Assembly (NCBI RefSeq): GCF_000753715.1
Contig: NZ_JPER01000003.1
Coordinates: 218,283-282,282 of the forward strand
DNA length: 64,000 nucleotides
Direction: 5' to 3'
DNA from: Pseudidiomarina salinarum
Lineage (GTDB): Bacteria > Pseudomonadota > Gammaproteobacteria > Enterobacterales > Alteromonadaceae
Shown here piece by piece: positions 1 through 13,553 of this stretch. The notes beneath the pieces are model-generated. The model searched no databases, was not told the origin of the DNA, and saw only the letters and a list, made by a program, of their open reading frames with translations. Every line of letters starts with the position of its first letter. The stretch's first letter is position 1. A program made the translations under genes and the position numbers.

Positions 1-1
1 T

Positions 2-736
2 GTTGCTGGTGCCAACGCTGCTTTGCAGGTACAAGGCAAAGAGGGCTGGGCACCGCGCCGTGACCAGGCCTATATGGGCGTTTTAATTGACGATTTATCC
101 ACCCTGGGTACCAAAGAACCGTACCGGATGTTCACCTCACGTGCTGAATACCGGTTATTACTGCGGGAAGACAACGCCGATATGCGTCTGACCGAGCAAG
201 GCCGTGAACTGGGGCTGGTTGATGATGCCCGCTGGGCGCGTTTTAATGAGAAAATTGAAGGTATTGCGCAAGAACAACAGCGTTTACGCAGTACCTGGAT
301 TTATCCGCACCATGCCGCTGCCGAAGCAGTTAATACCCTGGTTAAAACACCCATTGCCCGCGAAGTAAACGTCGAAGAACTATTACGCCGGCCTGAGGTG
401 ACTTATGATGCGCTGATGAGTGTGCCGGAACTGGGCCCGGGCCTGACCGATCAGCAAGCTGCTGAACAGATCGAAATTCAGACCAAATATGCCGGCTATA
501 TTGTTCGCCAGCAGGATGAAATAGCTAAACAGTTGCGCCATGAAAATACACGGTTGCCGCTGAATTTCGATTACAAGTCAATCAAAGGCCTGTCCAACGA
601 AGTGATCGCCAAACTGAACGAACATCAGCCCGAAACCGTCGGTAAAGCGGCGCGGATCTCCGGGATTACCCCGGCGGCGATTTCCATGCTGCTGGTGCAT
701 CTGAAAAAACAGGGACTATTGCGCAAGAGCGCTTAA
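2..736 (+). CDS. mnmG: tRNA uridine-5-carboxymethylaminomethyl(34) synthesis enzyme MnmG (3' part)
   Basis: This is the C-terminal part of MnmG (GidA), the FAD-binding partner of MnmE that modifies the wobble uridine of certain tRNAs. The frame is open from base 2, so the gene begins outside the window. The family signatures LRRDQAY-like (here [15 protein letters not shown]), [16 protein letters not shown] and the helical C-terminal end with [16 protein letters not shown] are all present. The fragment ends normally with TAA. An in-frame TTG at base 23 lies inside the conserved domain and is not the start. Its position just before rsmG and parAB is the usual gammaproteobacterial arrangement near oriC. 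Confidence 0.97.
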   Translation, partial: VAGANAALQVQGKEGWAPRRDQAYMGVLIDDLSTLGTKEPYRMFTSRAEYRLLLREDNADMRLTEQGRELGLVDDARWARFNEKIEGIAQEQQRLRSTWIYPHHAAAEAVNTLVKTPIAREVNVEELLRRPEVTYDALMSVPELGPGLTDQQAAEQIEIQTKYAGYIVRQQDEIAKQLRHENTRLPLNFDYKSIKGLSNEVIAKLNEHQPETVGKAARISGITPAAISMLLVHLKKQGLLRKSA

Positions 737-768
737 ACGGAAGACCTTAAAGGGAAAAACAGGCAGTT

Positions 769-1401
769 ATGCGCAAAAAATTAGACCAGCTGCTGGCCCA
801 GGCCGGAATTGAATTGACCGACCAGCAGCTTGAACAACAACTCACCCTGGTTGAACAACTGAACAAATGGAATAAGGCCTATAATCTGACTTCGGTGCGT
901 GATCCCGAGCAGATGCTAAGCCGACATATTGTCGACAGTTTAGTTGTGTTACCTTATCTTCAGGGTCAACGTTTTATCGATGTCGGAACCGGCCCCGGTC
1001 TGCCCGGATTACCACTTGCCATTGCCCGGCCCGATTGTGAATTTGTATTGCTCGACAGCCTGGGTAAGCGCATCCGTTTTATCCGCCAGGTGTGCCACCA
1101 GCTGCAATTAACCAATGTCACTGCAGTGCAGAGCCGGGTTGAAGATTACCAGCCTGACAGCAAATTTGACGGCGTGATAAGTAGAGCCTTTGCCTCGCTT
1201 AATGATATGCTCAGCTGGTGCCGGCATCTGCCCGGTGCGCAGGGTCGTTACCTGGCCCTTAAAGGCGTTTACCCAACCGAAGAGCTGGCGCAGTTTGAAC
1301 AGACTTTTGGTACTGAATTTGAAATTGAAGCGATTAACCGGTTACAGGTTCCGGGAGCAGAAGGCGAACGCCATCTGGTTATTATAAAAACAAGAGGTTA
1401 G
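769..1401 (+). CDS. rsmG: 16S rRNA (guanine(527)-N(7))-methyltransferase RsmG
   Basis: RsmG (GidB) transfers a methyl group from SAM to N7 of G527 in 16S rRNA; loss of function is known to give low-level streptomycin resistance. The 210-residue length is normal for the family. The sequence shows the NKAYNLTS segment, the SAM-binding motif [16 protein letters not shown] around residues 66-81 and the following acidic residue in [10 protein letters not shown]. It starts at ATG 769, 32 bases after the mnmG stop, and ends 6 bases before parA, so the genes are probably co-transcribed. Confidence 0.97.
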   Translation: MRKKLDQLLAQAGIELTDQQLEQQLTLVEQLNKWNKAYNLTSVRDPEQMLSRHIVDSLVVLPYLQGQRFIDVGTGPGLPGLPLAIARPDCEFVLLDSLGKRIRFIRQVCHQLQLTNVTAVQSRVEDYQPDSKFDGVISRAFASLNDMLSWCRHLPGAQGRYLALKGVYPTEELAQFEQTFGTEFEIEAINRLQVPGAEGERHLVIIKTRG

Positions 1402-1407
1402 TGTCCA

Positions 1408-2211
1408 GTGGGCCGAATCATAGCCATTGCAAATCAGAAAGGTGGAGTGGGTAAAACCACGACGGCAGTCAATCTGGCGGCGTCGATGGCAGCGACCCGC
1501 CGTAAGGTATTGTTAATCGATCTGGATCCGCAAGGCAACGCGACTATGGGTAGTGGTGTGGATAAATATGAGGTCGAAAACACCGCCTATGAGCTTCTGG
1601 TTGATCAGAAGCCCGCCAAAGAAGTCATTATTACCGATACCAATGGCAAGTATCACCTGGTCGCCGCTAACGGTGACACCACGGCCGCTGATATTAAGCT
1701 GATGGAAGCTTTTGCCCGCGAACAACGGCTGGCCAACGCGTTACGGCCAATAGTCGACGACTATGACTTTATTTTTATCGACTGTCCGCCCTCGCTGAGT
1801 ATGCTGACGGTGAATGCGATGGCAGCCGCTGATTCGGTGCTGGTACCCATGCAGTGTGAGTACTATGCGCTGGAAGGTCTGACCGCGCTGATGGATACCA
1901 TCGAACGGCTGGCCGAAGCAGTGAACCCACGGTTGGGCATTGAAGGTATTCTGCGAACCATGTACGACCCGCGTAACCGACTTGCCAATGATGTCTCCGA
2001 ACAACTGAAAACCCATTTTGGCGATAAAGTGTATCGCACCGTCATCCCCCGCAATGTGCGACTCGCCGAAGCGCCCAGTTTTGGTGCGCCGGTGATGTAT
2101 TACGATAAATCATCAACTGGTGCTAAAGCTTATTTATCCCTTGCCGGCGAACTCATTCGTCGCGAGGGAAAACTGAAAAAAGCCGAAGCAGCGGCTGAAG
2201 CCCAAGGATAA
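1408..2211 (+). CDS. parA: Chromosome-partitioning ATPase ParA
   Basis: ParA (Soj) is a Walker-type ATPase that dimerises on DNA and, with ParB-parS, segregates the chromosome origin. The deviant Walker A motif KGGVGKTT lies at residues 11-18, the Walker A' region reads LLIDLDPQGN, and FIFIDCPPSL is the Walker B region. The length of 267 residues fits the chromosomal short-N-terminus ParA type, without the extra N-terminal HTH of plasmid type Ia proteins. The start is GTG at 1408, six bases after rsmG. It is followed after 8 bases by parB. I see no consensus parS site in the window. Confidence 0.97.
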   Translation: MGRIIAIANQKGGVGKTTTAVNLAASMAATRRKVLLIDLDPQGNATMGSGVDKYEVENTAYELLVDQKPAKEVIITDTNGKYHLVAANGDTTAADIKLMEAFAREQRLANALRPIVDDYDFIFIDCPPSLSMLTVNAMAAADSVLVPMQCEYYALEGLTALMDTIERLAEAVNPRLGIEGILRTMYDPRNRLANDVSEQLKTHFGDKVYRTVIPRNVRLAEAPSFGAPVMYYDKSSTGAKAYLSLAGELIRREGKLKKAEAAAEAQG

Positions 2212-2219
2212 AACGCGTT

Positions 2220-3119
2220 ATGTCTGCCAAAAAACGAGGATTAGGACGCGGCTTAGATGCCCTGTTGACCAATAGCAAAACGGCCCGCGATCTGGAGCAG
2301 TCCGCTGAGCCGCCCATTGACTTTACCCAGAGTGAACTGCAGAAATTACCCATCGAATGGTTGCAGCCGGGTAAGTATCAGCCGCGCAAAGATATGTCGC
2401 CGGAAGCGCTCGAAGATCTCGCTTCATCGGTAAAATCACAGGGTATTATCCAACCGATTGTCGTGCGCCCGTTAGGCCATGAAAGCTATGAAATAATTGC
2501 TGGTGAACGCCGTTGGCGCGCTGCGCAGATGGCGCGCCTGAGCGAAGTACCCTGCCTGGTGAAAGATGTGCCGGACGAAGCGGCCGTGGCCATGGCGCTG
2601 ATTGAGAATATTCAGCGCGAAGACTTAAATGCCATGGAAGAGGCCACCGCGTTACAACGTTTGCTTGACGAATTTCAGTTAACTCACCAGGAAGTAGCCG
2701 ATGCCGTTGGTAAATCCCGCGCCACCGTCACCAACCTGCTGCGTCTGAATAATCTTGAGGGCGAAACCAAAACCTTGCTGGAGCGTGGTGATATTGATTT
2801 GGGCCACGCCAAATTGCTGCTGGCCTTACAAGGCGAGCCACAAGCTGAGGCCGCGCGGGTTATTGCCGCTAAGGCCATGACCGTGCGTGAAGCTGAGAAG
2901 CTGGTACGGCAGATCCTCGAGCCACCCAAGAGCAGCCCCGAGCCGAAGCAACCCGATGCCGATATTCAGCGCCTGGAGCAACGCCTCAGTGACCATCTTG
3001 GCGCCGCCGTTGCTATCAACCACGGCCGAAAAGGGAAAGGCAAGGTGGTCATTAATTACAGTAGCTTAGATGAACTGGACGGAATTCTGACCCATTTTCA
3101 GCTGAATGACGACAGTTAG
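2220..3119 (+). CDS. parB: Chromosome-partitioning protein ParB
   Basis: ParB (Spo0J) is a CTP-dependent DNA clamp that loads at parS and stimulates ParA. The N-terminus begins KKRGLGRGLDAL, the usual ParA-interaction leader. The CTP-binding patch GERRWRA is at residues 95-101, followed by NIQREDLNAMEEA and a central helix-turn-helix (HQEVADAVGKSRATVTNLLR). A C-terminal dimerisation segment ends the 299-residue protein. It starts 8 bases after parA, so translation is probably coupled. The next gene, atpI, has its own promoter in the 72-base gap. Confidence 0.97.
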   Translation: MSAKKRGLGRGLDALLTNSKTARDLEQSAEPPIDFTQSELQKLPIEWLQPGKYQPRKDMSPEALEDLASSVKSQGIIQPIVVRPLGHESYEIIAGERRWRAAQMARLSEVPCLVKDVPDEAAVAMALIENIQREDLNAMEEATALQRLLDEFQLTHQEVADAVGKSRATVTNLLRLNNLEGETKTLLERGDIDLGHAKLLLALQGEPQAEAARVIAAKAMTVREAEKLVRQILEPPKSSPEPKQPDADIQRLEQRLSDHLGAAVAINHGRKGKGKVVINYSSLDELDGILTHFQLNDDS

Positions 3120-3133
3120 CCTGTTTGATTTGT

Positions 3134-3161
3134 TTGCAATTAAGACACAAATCTTTATACT
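3134..3161 (+). promoter_or_regulatory. Probable sigma-70 promoter of the atp operon
   Basis: The gap between parB and atpI contains TTGCAA at 3134-3139 and TATACT at 3156-3161 with a 16-base spacer, a good match to -35 and -10 elements. The predicted start of transcription, near 3168, lies about 24 bases before the GTG of atpI. Assignment is by sequence pattern only. Confidence 0.5.
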
Positions 3162-3191
3162 ATCGCGGGCTTTTTAAAGAGGTTTAAGCCT

Positions 3192-4748
<1,557 letters not shown>

Positions 4749-4794
4749 GGCCCAAGCCAATTACTCGAACAACTGAACTAAGGGAGGGCAGGTC

Positions 4795-5265
4795 GTGAAC
4801 CTAAACATGACCCTGATCGGAGAATTGATCGCGTTTATCGTCTTTGTGCTTTTCTGCATGAAGTTCGTTTGGCCTCCGCTGAACAATGCGATTGAAGCTC
4901 GTCAGAAGAAAATAGCTGATGGCCTTGCCGCCGGTGAACGTGCGGAAAAAGACCTTGAGCTGGCGCAAGCCAAGATAGCTGACGAACTTAATGATGCGAA
5001 AGCGCAAGCTTCCGAAATCATCGCCCAGGCGAAGAAACGCGCCGAAGAGACGATTGATGACGGTAAGAAGCGTGGCGAGCAAGAGCGTGAAAAACTGATC
5101 GCAGCTGGCCAGGCGGAAATCAAAGCTGAGCGCAACCGCGTACGCGAAGAACTGCGTAAGCAAGTAGCTGTATTGGCTGTTGCCGGCGCAGAAAAAATTA
5201 TCGAGCGTGAAATTGATAAAGACGCTCACAGTGACATCGTTGAAAAACTGGTCGCTGAACTCTAA
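4795..5265 (+). CDS. atpF: F0F1 ATP synthase subunit b
   Basis: Subunit b is the peripheral stalk linking the Fo membrane sector to F1. One N-terminal membrane helix ([21 protein letters not shown]) is followed by a long, charged, Ala/Lys/Glu-rich coiled coil to residue 156, ending [20 protein letters not shown]. The start is GTG at 4795 with AGGGAGGGCAGG upstream; E. coli atpF also uses GTG. The sequence is close to the E. coli protein in both length and motifs. The next gene, atpH, follows after 18 bases. Confidence 0.97.
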   Translation: MNLNMTLIGELIAFIVFVLFCMKFVWPPLNNAIEARQKKIADGLAAGERAEKDLELAQAKIADELNDAKAQASEIIAQAKKRAEETIDDGKKRGEQEREKLIAAGQAEIKAERNRVREELRKQVAVLAVAGAEKIIEREIDKDAHSDIVEKLVAEL

Positions 5266-5283
5266 CCAAAGGGGTTTGTGCAA

Positions 5284-5817
5284 ATGTCAGAATTGACTAC
5301 GGTTGCTCGCCCCTATGCAAAAGCAGCTTTTGATTTTGCAGTAGAACAGGACGCAATCGAATCGTGGCACGAGATGATTAGCTTCGCAGCAGCTGTTGCA
5401 AAAGATGATCAGATGACCACGTTTTTGAACAGCGCCGAAACACCAGATAAGAAAACCGAAGTTTTCATTAAAGTGTGCGGCGAACAACTGGACGAGAAAG
5501 CCCAGAACTTCGTGCGCGTCATGGCTGAAAATGGCCGACTGAAAGCTTTGCCTGAAGTGGAGACGCTATATAGCGCGCTTCGTGCTGATTACGACAAGGA
5601 AATCGCGGTTGATGTTACTTCTGCGGTGAAATTGACGAAAAAGCAGCAGGACAATCTGGTAAAAGCGTTAGAAGAACGTTTTTCACGCAAAGTTAAGCTG
5701 AATTGCAGTGTCGATGCAGCGATCGTCAGTGGCCTCTATATTAAAGCCGGTGACACCGTGATTGACGGTACGGTGCGCGGTAAGCTGACTCGGCTTGCCC
5801 ACGCACTGCAATCCTAA
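5284..5817 (+). CDS. atpH: F0F1 ATP synthase subunit delta
   Basis: Subunit delta joins the top of the F1 head to the b-stalk. I place the start at ATG 5284 ([19 protein letters not shown]), matching the E. coli N-terminus; an in-frame GTG at 5278 would add two residues. The 177-residue protein ends with [19 protein letters not shown], the conserved C-terminal stalk-binding region. An AAAGGGG sequence precedes the start. It lies between atpF and atpA with short gaps, as in all gammaproteobacterial atp operons. Confidence 0.96.
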   Translation: MSELTTVARPYAKAAFDFAVEQDAIESWHEMISFAAAVAKDDQMTTFLNSAETPDKKTEVFIKVCGEQLDEKAQNFVRVMAENGRLKALPEVETLYSALRADYDKEIAVDVTSAVKLTKKQQDNLVKALEERFSRKVKLNCSVDAAIVSGLYIKAGDTVIDGTVRGKLTRLAHALQS

Positions 5818-5831
5818 TTGGGGACTTGAGC

Positions 5832-7373
5832 ATGCAACTGAATTCGAATGAAATCGCAGAACTGATCAAGAAACGTATTGACCAGTTCGAAGTGGTCAGT
5901 GAAGCTCGTAACGAAGGTACTATCGTTTCTGTTAAAGACGGTATTATCCGCGTTCACGGCCTTGCCGACTGTATGCAGGGCGAAATGATTGAGCTTCCTG
6001 ACAATCGTTACGCTATCGCTTTGAACCTCGAGCGCGACTCTGTCGGCGCCGTGGTTATGGGTCCTTATGCGGACCTGCAAGAAGGCGTAAAAGTTAAATC
6101 TACCGGGCGCATCCTGGAAGTACCAGTAGGCCCATCGCTGCTGGGCCGGGTTGTGAACACCCTGGGCGCACCAATCGACGGCAAAGGGCCAATCGAAGCT
6201 GAAGGCTACGAAGCGGTAGAAAAAATCGCACCCGGCGTTATCGAGCGGAAGTCGGTTGACCAGCCAGTACAGACTGGTTACAAGTCAATTGATGCCATGG
6301 TGCCAATCGGCCGTGGTCAGCGTGAGCTGATTATCGGTGACCGTCAGACTGGTAAAAGTGCCCTGGCAATCGATGCCATCATTAACCAGAAAGATTCCGG
6401 CATTAAGTGTGTCTACGTAGCTATCGGTCAGAAATCATCAACCATCGCTTCTGTAGTACGTAAGCTGGAAGAGCACGGCGCGCTGAAAAACACCATCATT
6501 GTTGCTGCGTCTGCATCTGAGTCAGCTGCACTGCAATACCTGGCAGCCTACTCTGGTTGTACCATGGGTGAATACTTCCGTGACCGCGGTGAAGACGCGC
6601 TGATCGTTTATGATGATTTGTCTAAGCAAGCAGTTGCTTACCGTCAGATCTCATTGCTGCTGCGTCGTCCGCCAGGTCGTGAAGCGTATCCTGGTGACGT
6701 TTTCTATCTTCACTCACGTCTGCTTGAGCGGGCGGCACGAGTCAATGAAGACTATGTTGAGAAATTCACCGACGGAAAAGTGAAAGGCAAAACCGGTTCA
6801 CTGACAGCCCTGCCTATCATTGAAACTCAGGCCGGTGACGTATCAGCATTCGTACCAACCAACGTGATTTCAATCACCGATGGTCAGATCTTCCTTGAAA
6901 CTGACCTGTTCAACGCCGGTATCCGCCCTGCGGTTAACGCCGGTGTATCGGTATCGCGGGTTGGTGGTGCAGCACAGACCAAGATCATCAAGAAGTTAGG
7001 TGGTGGTATTCGTCTGGCCCTGGCACAGTATCGTGAACTGGCGGCATTCGCTCAGTTTGCTTCGGATCTTGACGAAGCGACCCGCTCGCAGTTAGAGCAC
7101 GGTCAGCGCGTTACTGAGCTAATGAAGCAGAACCAATACCAGCCAATGAGCGTAGCGGAAATGGCCGTTTCTATCTTTGCAGCCGAAAAAGGCTATCTGA
7201 AAGATGTGCAAATGGACAAAGTCCTCGACTTCGAAAGTGCGTTAATTTCGTACATGAAGAGCGAGTACGCTGAGCTGATAGCTGAAATTAACAAAACTGG
7301 CAACTATAACGACGACATCGAAGCCAAGCTGCATGAAGGTCTGAAATCCTTCAAAAAGACGCAGTCTTGGTAA
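5832..7373 (+). CDS. atpA: F0F1 ATP synthase subunit alpha
   Basis: Subunit alpha provides the non-catalytic nucleotide sites of the F1 hexamer. The start is ATG 5832 ([16 protein letters not shown]), equal to the E. coli start; an in-frame TTG at 5826 would add two residues. The P-loop GDRQTGKSA lies near residue 170, and the signatures SISDGQIFLE-like (here [14 protein letters not shown]) and [17 protein letters not shown] are present. The length of 513 residues is normal. It is followed by a 67-base gap that contains a strong hairpin before atpG. Confidence 0.98.
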   Translation: MQLNSNEIAELIKKRIDQFEVVSEARNEGTIVSVKDGIIRVHGLADCMQGEMIELPDNRYAIALNLERDSVGAVVMGPYADLQEGVKVKSTGRILEVPVGPSLLGRVVNTLGAPIDGKGPIEAEGYEAVEKIAPGVIERKSVDQPVQTGYKSIDAMVPIGRGQRELIIGDRQTGKSALAIDAIINQKDSGIKCVYVAIGQKSSTIASVVRKLEEHGALKNTIIVAASASESAALQYLAAYSGCTMGEYFRDRGEDALIVYDDLSKQAVAYRQISLLLRRPPGREAYPGDVFYLHSRLLERAARVNEDYVEKFTDGKVKGKTGSLTALPIIETQAGDVSAFVPTNVISITDGQIFLETDLFNAGIRPAVNAGVSVSRVGGAAQTKIIKKLGGGIRLALAQYRELAAFAQFASDLDEATRSQLEHGQRVTELMKQNQYQPMSVAEMAVSIFAAEKGYLKDVQMDKVLDFESALISYMKSEYAELIAEINKTGNYNDDIEAKLHEGLKSFKKTQSW

Positions 7374-7380
7374 GCGCAAG

Positions 7381-7414
7381 GATGACCGCAGCCGTGCATA
7401 ACGCTGTGGTCATC
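7381..7414 (+). other. Intra-operon hairpin between atpA and atpG
   Basis: GATGACCGCAGC at 7381-7392 can pair with GCTGTGGTCATC at 7403-7414, a 12-base-pair stem with one G-U wobble and a 10-base loop. No T-run follows, so it is not an intrinsic terminator. It could affect mRNA processing or stability, or translation of atpG; function is not known. Confidence 0.6.
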
Positions 7415-7440
7415 AGTCGTTGAGTTAACAGGAGAATATC

Positions 7441-8307
7441 ATGGCCATCGGTAAAGAGATTAAAACCAAGATCGGGAGTATTAACAATACTCAGAAGATC
7501 ACCAGTGCAATGGAGATGGTTGCTGCGTCCAAAATGAAAAAGGCGCAGGAACGTATGGCCTCCAGCCGTCCGTACGCGGACAGCATTCGCAAGGTGATCG
7601 GCCATGTTGCCCATGCCAAGCTTGAATACCGTCATCCGTATCTGGAAGAGCGGGAAATTAAGCGGGTTGGCTACATTGTGATTTCAACCGACCGCGGCTT
7701 GTGTGGCGGCCTGAACACCAATGAATTTAAAGCGGTGGTCCGGCATGCACAGAAGCAGCAGCAAGACGGTATTGAAGTCGACTTTGCAGCCATAGGTAGC
7801 AAGGCAACAGGTTTCTTCAAACGCTTTGGTGGCCGTTTACTGGCGCAAAAATCTGGTCTGGGCGATAAGCCAAGCGTGAATGACGTGCTCGGGACAGTAC
7901 AGGTGATGCTCGATGCTTTCGACGAAGGCAAAGTGGATCGTCTGTACCTGGTGTACAACAAGTTTGTGAACACCATGTCGCAAGAGCCAACGGTAACGCA
8001 ACTGCTGCCATTGCCAAAAGCAGAATCCCGGGAAGATTTGCAAAAAGGTACCTGGGATTACCTGTACGAGCCAGATCCACAGCCGATTCTTGAAGTACTG
8101 ATTCGCCGTTACGTTGAAAGTACGGTCTATCAGGGTGTTGTGGACAATATCGCCAGTGAACAGGCAGCTCGGATGGTCGCCATGAAGGCCGCTACCGACA
8201 ACGCCGAAGACCTGATCGATCAGTTGCAGCTGGTGTACAACAAAGCACGTCAGGCAGCGATTACCCAAGAAATTTCGGAAATTGTATCGGGCGCCGAAGC
8301 GGTATAA
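7441..8307 (+). CDS. atpG: F0F1 ATP synthase subunit gamma
   Basis: Subunit gamma is the central rotating shaft. The N-terminal helix contains [26 protein letters not shown], and the C-terminal helix contains [18 protein letters not shown], both diagnostic. The length of 288 residues equals the usual gammaproteobacterial size. A good ribosome-binding site (ACAGGAG) precedes ATG 7441. The gene sits in the standard order between atpA and atpD. Confidence 0.98.
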   Translation: MAIGKEIKTKIGSINNTQKITSAMEMVAASKMKKAQERMASSRPYADSIRKVIGHVAHAKLEYRHPYLEEREIKRVGYIVISTDRGLCGGLNTNEFKAVVRHAQKQQQDGIEVDFAAIGSKATGFFKRFGGRLLAQKSGLGDKPSVNDVLGTVQVMLDAFDEGKVDRLYLVYNKFVNTMSQEPTVTQLLPLPKAESREDLQKGTWDYLYEPDPQPILEVLIRRYVESTVYQGVVDNIASEQAARMVAMKAATDNAEDLIDQLQLVYNKARQAAITQEISEIVSGAEAV

Positions 8308-9732
<1,425 letters not shown>

Positions 9733-9748
9733 GAACCGGGAGGTTTAA

Positions 9749-10168
9749 ATGGCAGCTAAAACTGTACAGCTTGACGTGGTCAGCGCCGAAGAGATGTTGT
9801 TCTCTGGTGCGGTAGAGACCGTGCAAGTGACCGGTAGCGAAGGTGAGCTGGGTATTTACCCCGGCCACGCCCCTTTATTAACAACCATTAAGCCAGGTAT
9901 GGTGCGGGTTGTGATGAAAGGCGGTGAGGAAGAAATCATCTATGTTGCCGGTGGTGTGCTTGAAGTGCAGCCACATAATGTCACGGTGCTTGCAGATACA
10001 GCGATTCGCGGTGAAGAGCTTGATGAACAGGAAGCTCTGAAGGCCAAGAAACAAGCTGAAGAAGCAATTGCAGACTCCAGTTCTGACCTCAGTTATGCGG
10101 AAGCAGCTGCGGAACTGGCCCGGGCATTGGCTCAGCTGCAGATTATTCGCAAGGTACGCCGCAAATAA
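9749..10168 (+). CDS. atpC: F0F1 ATP synthase subunit epsilon
   Basis: Subunit epsilon belongs to the rotor and inhibits ATP hydrolysis. The beta-sandwich N-terminal domain shows [17 protein letters not shown] around residues 27-43, and the C-terminal part is a helical hairpin rich in Ala, Glu and Lys. The length of 139 residues is normal. It starts 16 bases after atpD with a GGGAGG ribosome-binding site and is the last gene of the operon; an intrinsic terminator follows. Confidence 0.97.
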   Translation: MAAKTVQLDVVSAEEMLFSGAVETVQVTGSEGELGIYPGHAPLLTTIKPGMVRVVMKGGEEEIIYVAGGVLEVQPHNVTVLADTAIRGEELDEQEALKAKKQAEEAIADSSSDLSYAEAAAELARALAQLQIIRKVRRK

Positions 10169-10213
10169 TCGCAGTTGGCAGCATGAGTGCTAACAAATAG
10201 TGCTAAAAAATTG

Positions 10214-10250
10214 AAAAAGACCCGTCAGATAGTCTGCCGGGTCTTTTTTT
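10214..10250 (+). terminator. Intrinsic terminator of the atp operon
   Basis: AAAAGACCCG pairs with CGGGTCTTTT around a 13-base loop, and the second arm runs into seven T residues (10244-10250). It lies 46 bases after the atpC stop and ends the operon. Confidence 0.9.
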
Positions 10251-10321
10251 CGCCTGTTAATCTTATGTAAAATCGGTAAAATAACCAACTTCAAACAAAT
10301 TCAACGAGAACGGATGGATTC

Positions 10322-11686
10322 ATGTCTCTCAGTGTAGTCGTTCTTGCTGCTGGCAAGGGCACCCGGATGCGCTCCGCGCTCCCGAAAGTTCTGCACCCTA
10401 TCGCCCACAAGCCGATGGTTCAGCACGTTATTGATACGGCGACCGAGCTATCCCCTGCGACGACCCATGTTATCTATGGCCACGGCGGCGAAGCGCTCCG
10501 CAACGCCCTCACCGGTCAGCCCCTGAATTTTGTCGAGCAGGCCGAGCAGAAAGGCACCGGTCATGCCGTGCAGCAGGTGGTCCCTCATCTTGGCGATAAT
10601 GAGCAAGTACTGATTCTTTATGGCGACGTGCCACTGACCCGGCTGTCGACGCTGCAGAAGCTTATTGAAGCCGCTAATGGCACCGAACTGGCGCTACTTA
10701 CCGTTACACTGCCCGATCCTACCGGTTACGGCCGTATTATCCGTAATGAACAAGGCGCGGTGCTGGGTATCGTGGAGCAAAAAGATGCCTCACTGGAACA
10801 GCGCCAAATCACTGAAGTAAATACCGGCATTATGGTGGCGCAAAGCGCGGCACTGAAGCGCTGGCTGGCGAACTTGTCTGACGACAACGCCCAGGGCGAA
10901 TACTACCTGACCGACATTGTGGCCATGGCATCGGAAGAAGGCGTAAAGATCGCCACCGCCCAACCTGCAGTCATTAACGAAGTCGAAGGCGCGAACAACC
11001 GGGTGCAGCTGGCTACCCTTGAGCGCGCTTATCAGCAGCGCCAGGCCGAACACCTGATGCTCAACGGCGCGACCCTTATGGACCCAGCCCGGATTGATGT
11101 GCGCGGCGAAGTACAGGTTGGCAGCGATGTCGTCATCGACGTCAATGTGATTTTTGAAGGCCAGGTCGAACTGGGTGATGGTGTGGTCATTGAGAGTAAC
11201 TGCATCCTGCGCAACTGCCGTATCGGCGCGAACTCGCGCGTGCGCTCGCATACCGTAATTGACGATGCCACGCTGGCGGAAAACTGTTCCGTAGGGCCTT
11301 TTGCCCGGCTGCGGCCTGGCGCTGACCTCGCTGAAGGGGCCCAGATCGGTAACTTCGTCGAGATCAAGAAAACCCGCATGGGCAAAGGCTCAAAAGCCAG
11401 CCACCTGACTTACCTTGGTGATGCCGAAATCGGCGAAGGCGTGAATATTGGCGCCGGCACCATCACCTGTAACTATGACGGTGTAAATAAACATATCACC
11501 CGCATCGATGATGGTGCTTTTGTTGGCTCCAACAGTTCGCTGGTGGCGCCGGTACGTATTGGGAAGAGCGCGACGGTTGGCGCTGGCTCAACCGTAACCA
11601 AAGACATTGAAGACGGTGAACTCGGCATTGCCCGGGGCAAACAGAAAAATATCAGTGGCTGGCAGCGGCCGCAGCGAAAAGGATAA
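10322..11686 (+). CDS. glmU: Bifunctional UDP-N-acetylglucosamine pyrophosphorylase / glucosamine-1-phosphate N-acetyltransferase GlmU
   Basis: GlmU acetylates glucosamine-1-phosphate and then couples it to UTP, giving UDP-GlcNAc for peptidoglycan and LPS. The N-terminal nucleotidyltransferase motif [11 protein letters not shown] is at residues 6-16. The C-terminal half is a left-handed beta-helix of hexapeptide repeats, ending with the acetyltransferase segment [13 protein letters not shown] near residue 378. The length of 454 residues is standard. It starts 71 bases after the atp terminator and ends 7 bases before glmS, so the two consecutive UDP-GlcNAc pathway genes form one unit. Confidence 0.98.
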   Translation: MSLSVVVLAAGKGTRMRSALPKVLHPIAHKPMVQHVIDTATELSPATTHVIYGHGGEALRNALTGQPLNFVEQAEQKGTGHAVQQVVPHLGDNEQVLILYGDVPLTRLSTLQKLIEAANGTELALLTVTLPDPTGYGRIIRNEQGAVLGIVEQKDASLEQRQITEVNTGIMVAQSAALKRWLANLSDDNAQGEYYLTDIVAMASEEGVKIATAQPAVINEVEGANNRVQLATLERAYQQRQAEHLMLNGATLMDPARIDVRGEVQVGSDVVIDVNVIFEGQVELGDGVVIESNCILRNCRIGANSRVRSHTVIDDATLAENCSVGPFARLRPGADLAEGAQIGNFVEIKKTRMGKGSKASHLTYLGDAEIGEGVNIGAGTITCNYDGVNKHITRIDDGAFVGSNSSLVAPVRIGKSATVGAGSTVTKDIEDGELGIARGKQKNISGWQRPQRKG

Positions 11687-11693
11687 CGGATTT

Positions 11694-13526
11694 ATGTGTG
11701 GAATTGTCGGTGCAACATCAGAACGCCGGATCAGTGAAATTCTTATTGAAGGCCTTAAACGCCTGGAATACCGCGGCTATGATTCAGCTGGTCTGGCGGT
11801 ACTTAACGAGAATGGTCAAATTGAGTCGCTGCGCCGCACCGGTAAGGTGCAGGCTCTTAAAGACGCAGTCGGCGATACGCCGTTAAGCGGCACCACCGGC
11901 ATCGCGCACACGCGTTGGGCAACTCATGGCGGTGTGACTGAAGCCAACGCGCATCCGCATATTTCATCTGACTGTATTGCGGTTGTGCACAATGGCATCA
12001 TCGAGAATCACGAGAAATTACGCGAGCGCCTGACCGGGCTGGGCTACACGTTCACTTCTGATACCGACACGGAAGTTATTTGCCACCTGGTTCATCACGA
12101 GCAAAAAAGCCGCTCGGATCTGTTCGCTGCAGTGCAAGCTGCCGTGCGTCAGCTCGAAGGCGCTTATGGTACCGTGGTCATGGATTGCCGCGAGCCGGGC
12201 CGGTTGGTCGTCGCCCGGTCGGGCAGCCCGCTGGTAATTGGTCTGGGTATCGGCGAGAACTTTATCGCCTCGGATCAACTGGCACTGCTGCCAGTGACCC
12301 GCCGCTTTATGTACCTTGAAGAAGGTGACATGGCCGACATCAACCGCACCGAAGTCAAAGTTTATGACAAGCAGGGTGAGCGGGTTGAACGTGAAGTGAC
12401 TGAATCCGATGGCAGTTATGATGCCGGCGGCAAAGGTAACTACCGCCACTTTATGCTCAAAGAAATTCATGAACAGCCAACGGCGGTTCGCAACGCCCTG
12501 GAAGATCGGCTGGTTAACGGTAAGGTTGCCGACGACGCCTTTGGCAAGGGTTCGATGGAACTGCTGAAGAGCATCGAGCATGTGCAGATCGTCGCCTGTG
12601 GTACCAGCTACCACTCCGGCATGGTCGCGCGCTACTGGCTGGAATCCCTGGCCGGCGTATCCTGCAATGTTGAGATTGCCTCAGAGTTTCGTTATCGGCA
12701 GTCTTATGTGCACCCAAACAGCCTGCTGGTGACCATTTCTCAGTCGGGCGAGACCGCTGACACCCTCGCGGCTCTGCGTCTCTCTAAAGAGCTTGGCTAC
12801 AAAGGTAGCCTGACTATCTGTAACGTGACCACCTCCTCTATGGTGCGTGAGTCGGATTTAGCCTATATGACCCGCGCCGGCGCAGAGATTGGTGTGGCAT
12901 CGACTAAAGCCTTCACCACGCAACTGGTTGGCCTGCTGATGCTGGTATTAGCAATTGGTCAGCACCGCAATCTTAAGCCGCAGCAACGGGACGCCATTGT
13001 TAAAGGCCTGCAGGCCCTGCCCGCACGGCTGGAAGAAGCCCTGCTGCTGAGCGACGAAATCGAAGCCCTGGCCCCGGAGTTTGCTGATAAGTATCACAGC
13101 CTGTTCCTGGGCCGTGGCTCGCAGTATCCGATTGCGATGGAAGGTGCGCTGAAGCTTAAAGAGATTTCCTACATTCACGCCGAGGCCTATGCCGCCGGCG
13201 AACTCAAGCACGGCCCGCTGGCCCTGATCGACGCCGACATGCCGGTTATTGTGGTGGCACCTAATGACGAATTGCTCGAGAAGCTGAAATCCAACGTGGA
13301 AGAAGTACGCGCGCGCGGCGGCATCATGTACGTATTCGCCGACCGAGACGCCCACTTCAAAGGCGACCAGAGCATGCGCGTCATCAATGTTTGTCACTGC
13401 GATGAAATCATCGCGCCTATCGTCTACACCGTGCCGCTGCAGTTGCTCTCCTACTTCGTTGCCATCATCAAAGGCACCGACGTGGACCAGCCGCGCAACC
13501 TGGCTAAATCGGTGACGGTAGAGTAA
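11694..13526 (+). CDS. glmS: Glutamine--fructose-6-phosphate aminotransferase (isomerizing) GlmS
   Basis: GlmS makes glucosamine-6-phosphate from fructose-6-phosphate and glutamine. The start at ATG 11694 is fixed by the family: Cys2 in MCGIVGA becomes the N-terminal nucleophile of the glutaminase domain. The frame is open upstream into glmU, but an upstream start would bury that cysteine. Residues 1-230 form the class II amidotransferase domain, and two SIS domains follow (GTSYHSG and [18 protein letters not shown]). It ends with the conserved LAKSVTVE. The length of 610 residues is normal. Confidence 0.98.
   Translation: MCGIVGATSERRISEILIEGLKRLEYRGYDSAGLAVLNENGQIESLRRTGKVQALKDAVGDTPLSGTTGIAHTRWATHGGVTEANAHPHISSDCIAVVHNGIIENHEKLRERLTGLGYTFTSDTDTEVICHLVHHEQKSRSDLFAAVQAAVRQLEGAYGTVVMDCREPGRLVVARSGSPLVIGLGIGENFIASDQLALLPVTRRFMYLEEGDMADINRTEVKVYDKQGERVEREVTESDGSYDAGGKGNYRHFMLKEIHEQPTAVRNALEDRLVNGKVADDAFGKGSMELLKSIEHVQIVACGTSYHSGMVARYWLESLAGVSCNVEIASEFRYRQSYVHPNSLLVTISQSGETADTLAALRLSKELGYKGSLTICNVTTSSMVRESDLAYMTRAGAEIGVASTKAFTTQLVGLLMLVLAIGQHRNLKPQQRDAIVKGLQALPARLEEALLLSDEIEALAPEFADKYHSLFLGRGSQYPIAMEGALKLKEISYIHAEAYAAGELKHGPLALIDADMPVIVVAPNDELLEKLKSNVEEVRARGGIMYVFADRDAHFKGDQSMRVINVCHCDEIIAPIVYTVPLQLLSYFVAIIKGTDVDQPRNLAKSVTVE
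13485..13526 (+). other. Predicted attTn7 recognition region (unoccupied)
   Basis: The 3' end of glmS encodes the conserved [13 protein letters not shown], the region that TnsD of Tn7-type transposons recognises. Insertion normally happens about 25 bp downstream of the stop. Here that point would be near 13550, just at the start codon of the next gene, and no Tn7-like ends are visible, so the site is empty. Based on known Tn7 behaviour; not tested. Confidence 0.45.
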
Positions 13527-13553
13527 AACTCAAAGAATTAACCTGAGGCACCT

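Noticed and set aside
1190..1387. Overlapping open frame inside rsmG on the same strand
   Set aside because: Lies wholly within a clear conserved gene in another frame, with no ribosome-binding site and low-complexity composition.
11607..11693. Upstream extension of glmS into glmU
   Set aside because: The catalytic cysteine must be residue 2, which fixes the start at 11694.
12018..12614. Long minus-strand open frame inside glmS
   Set aside because: Shadow of glmS codon usage; no RBS and no recognisable domain.
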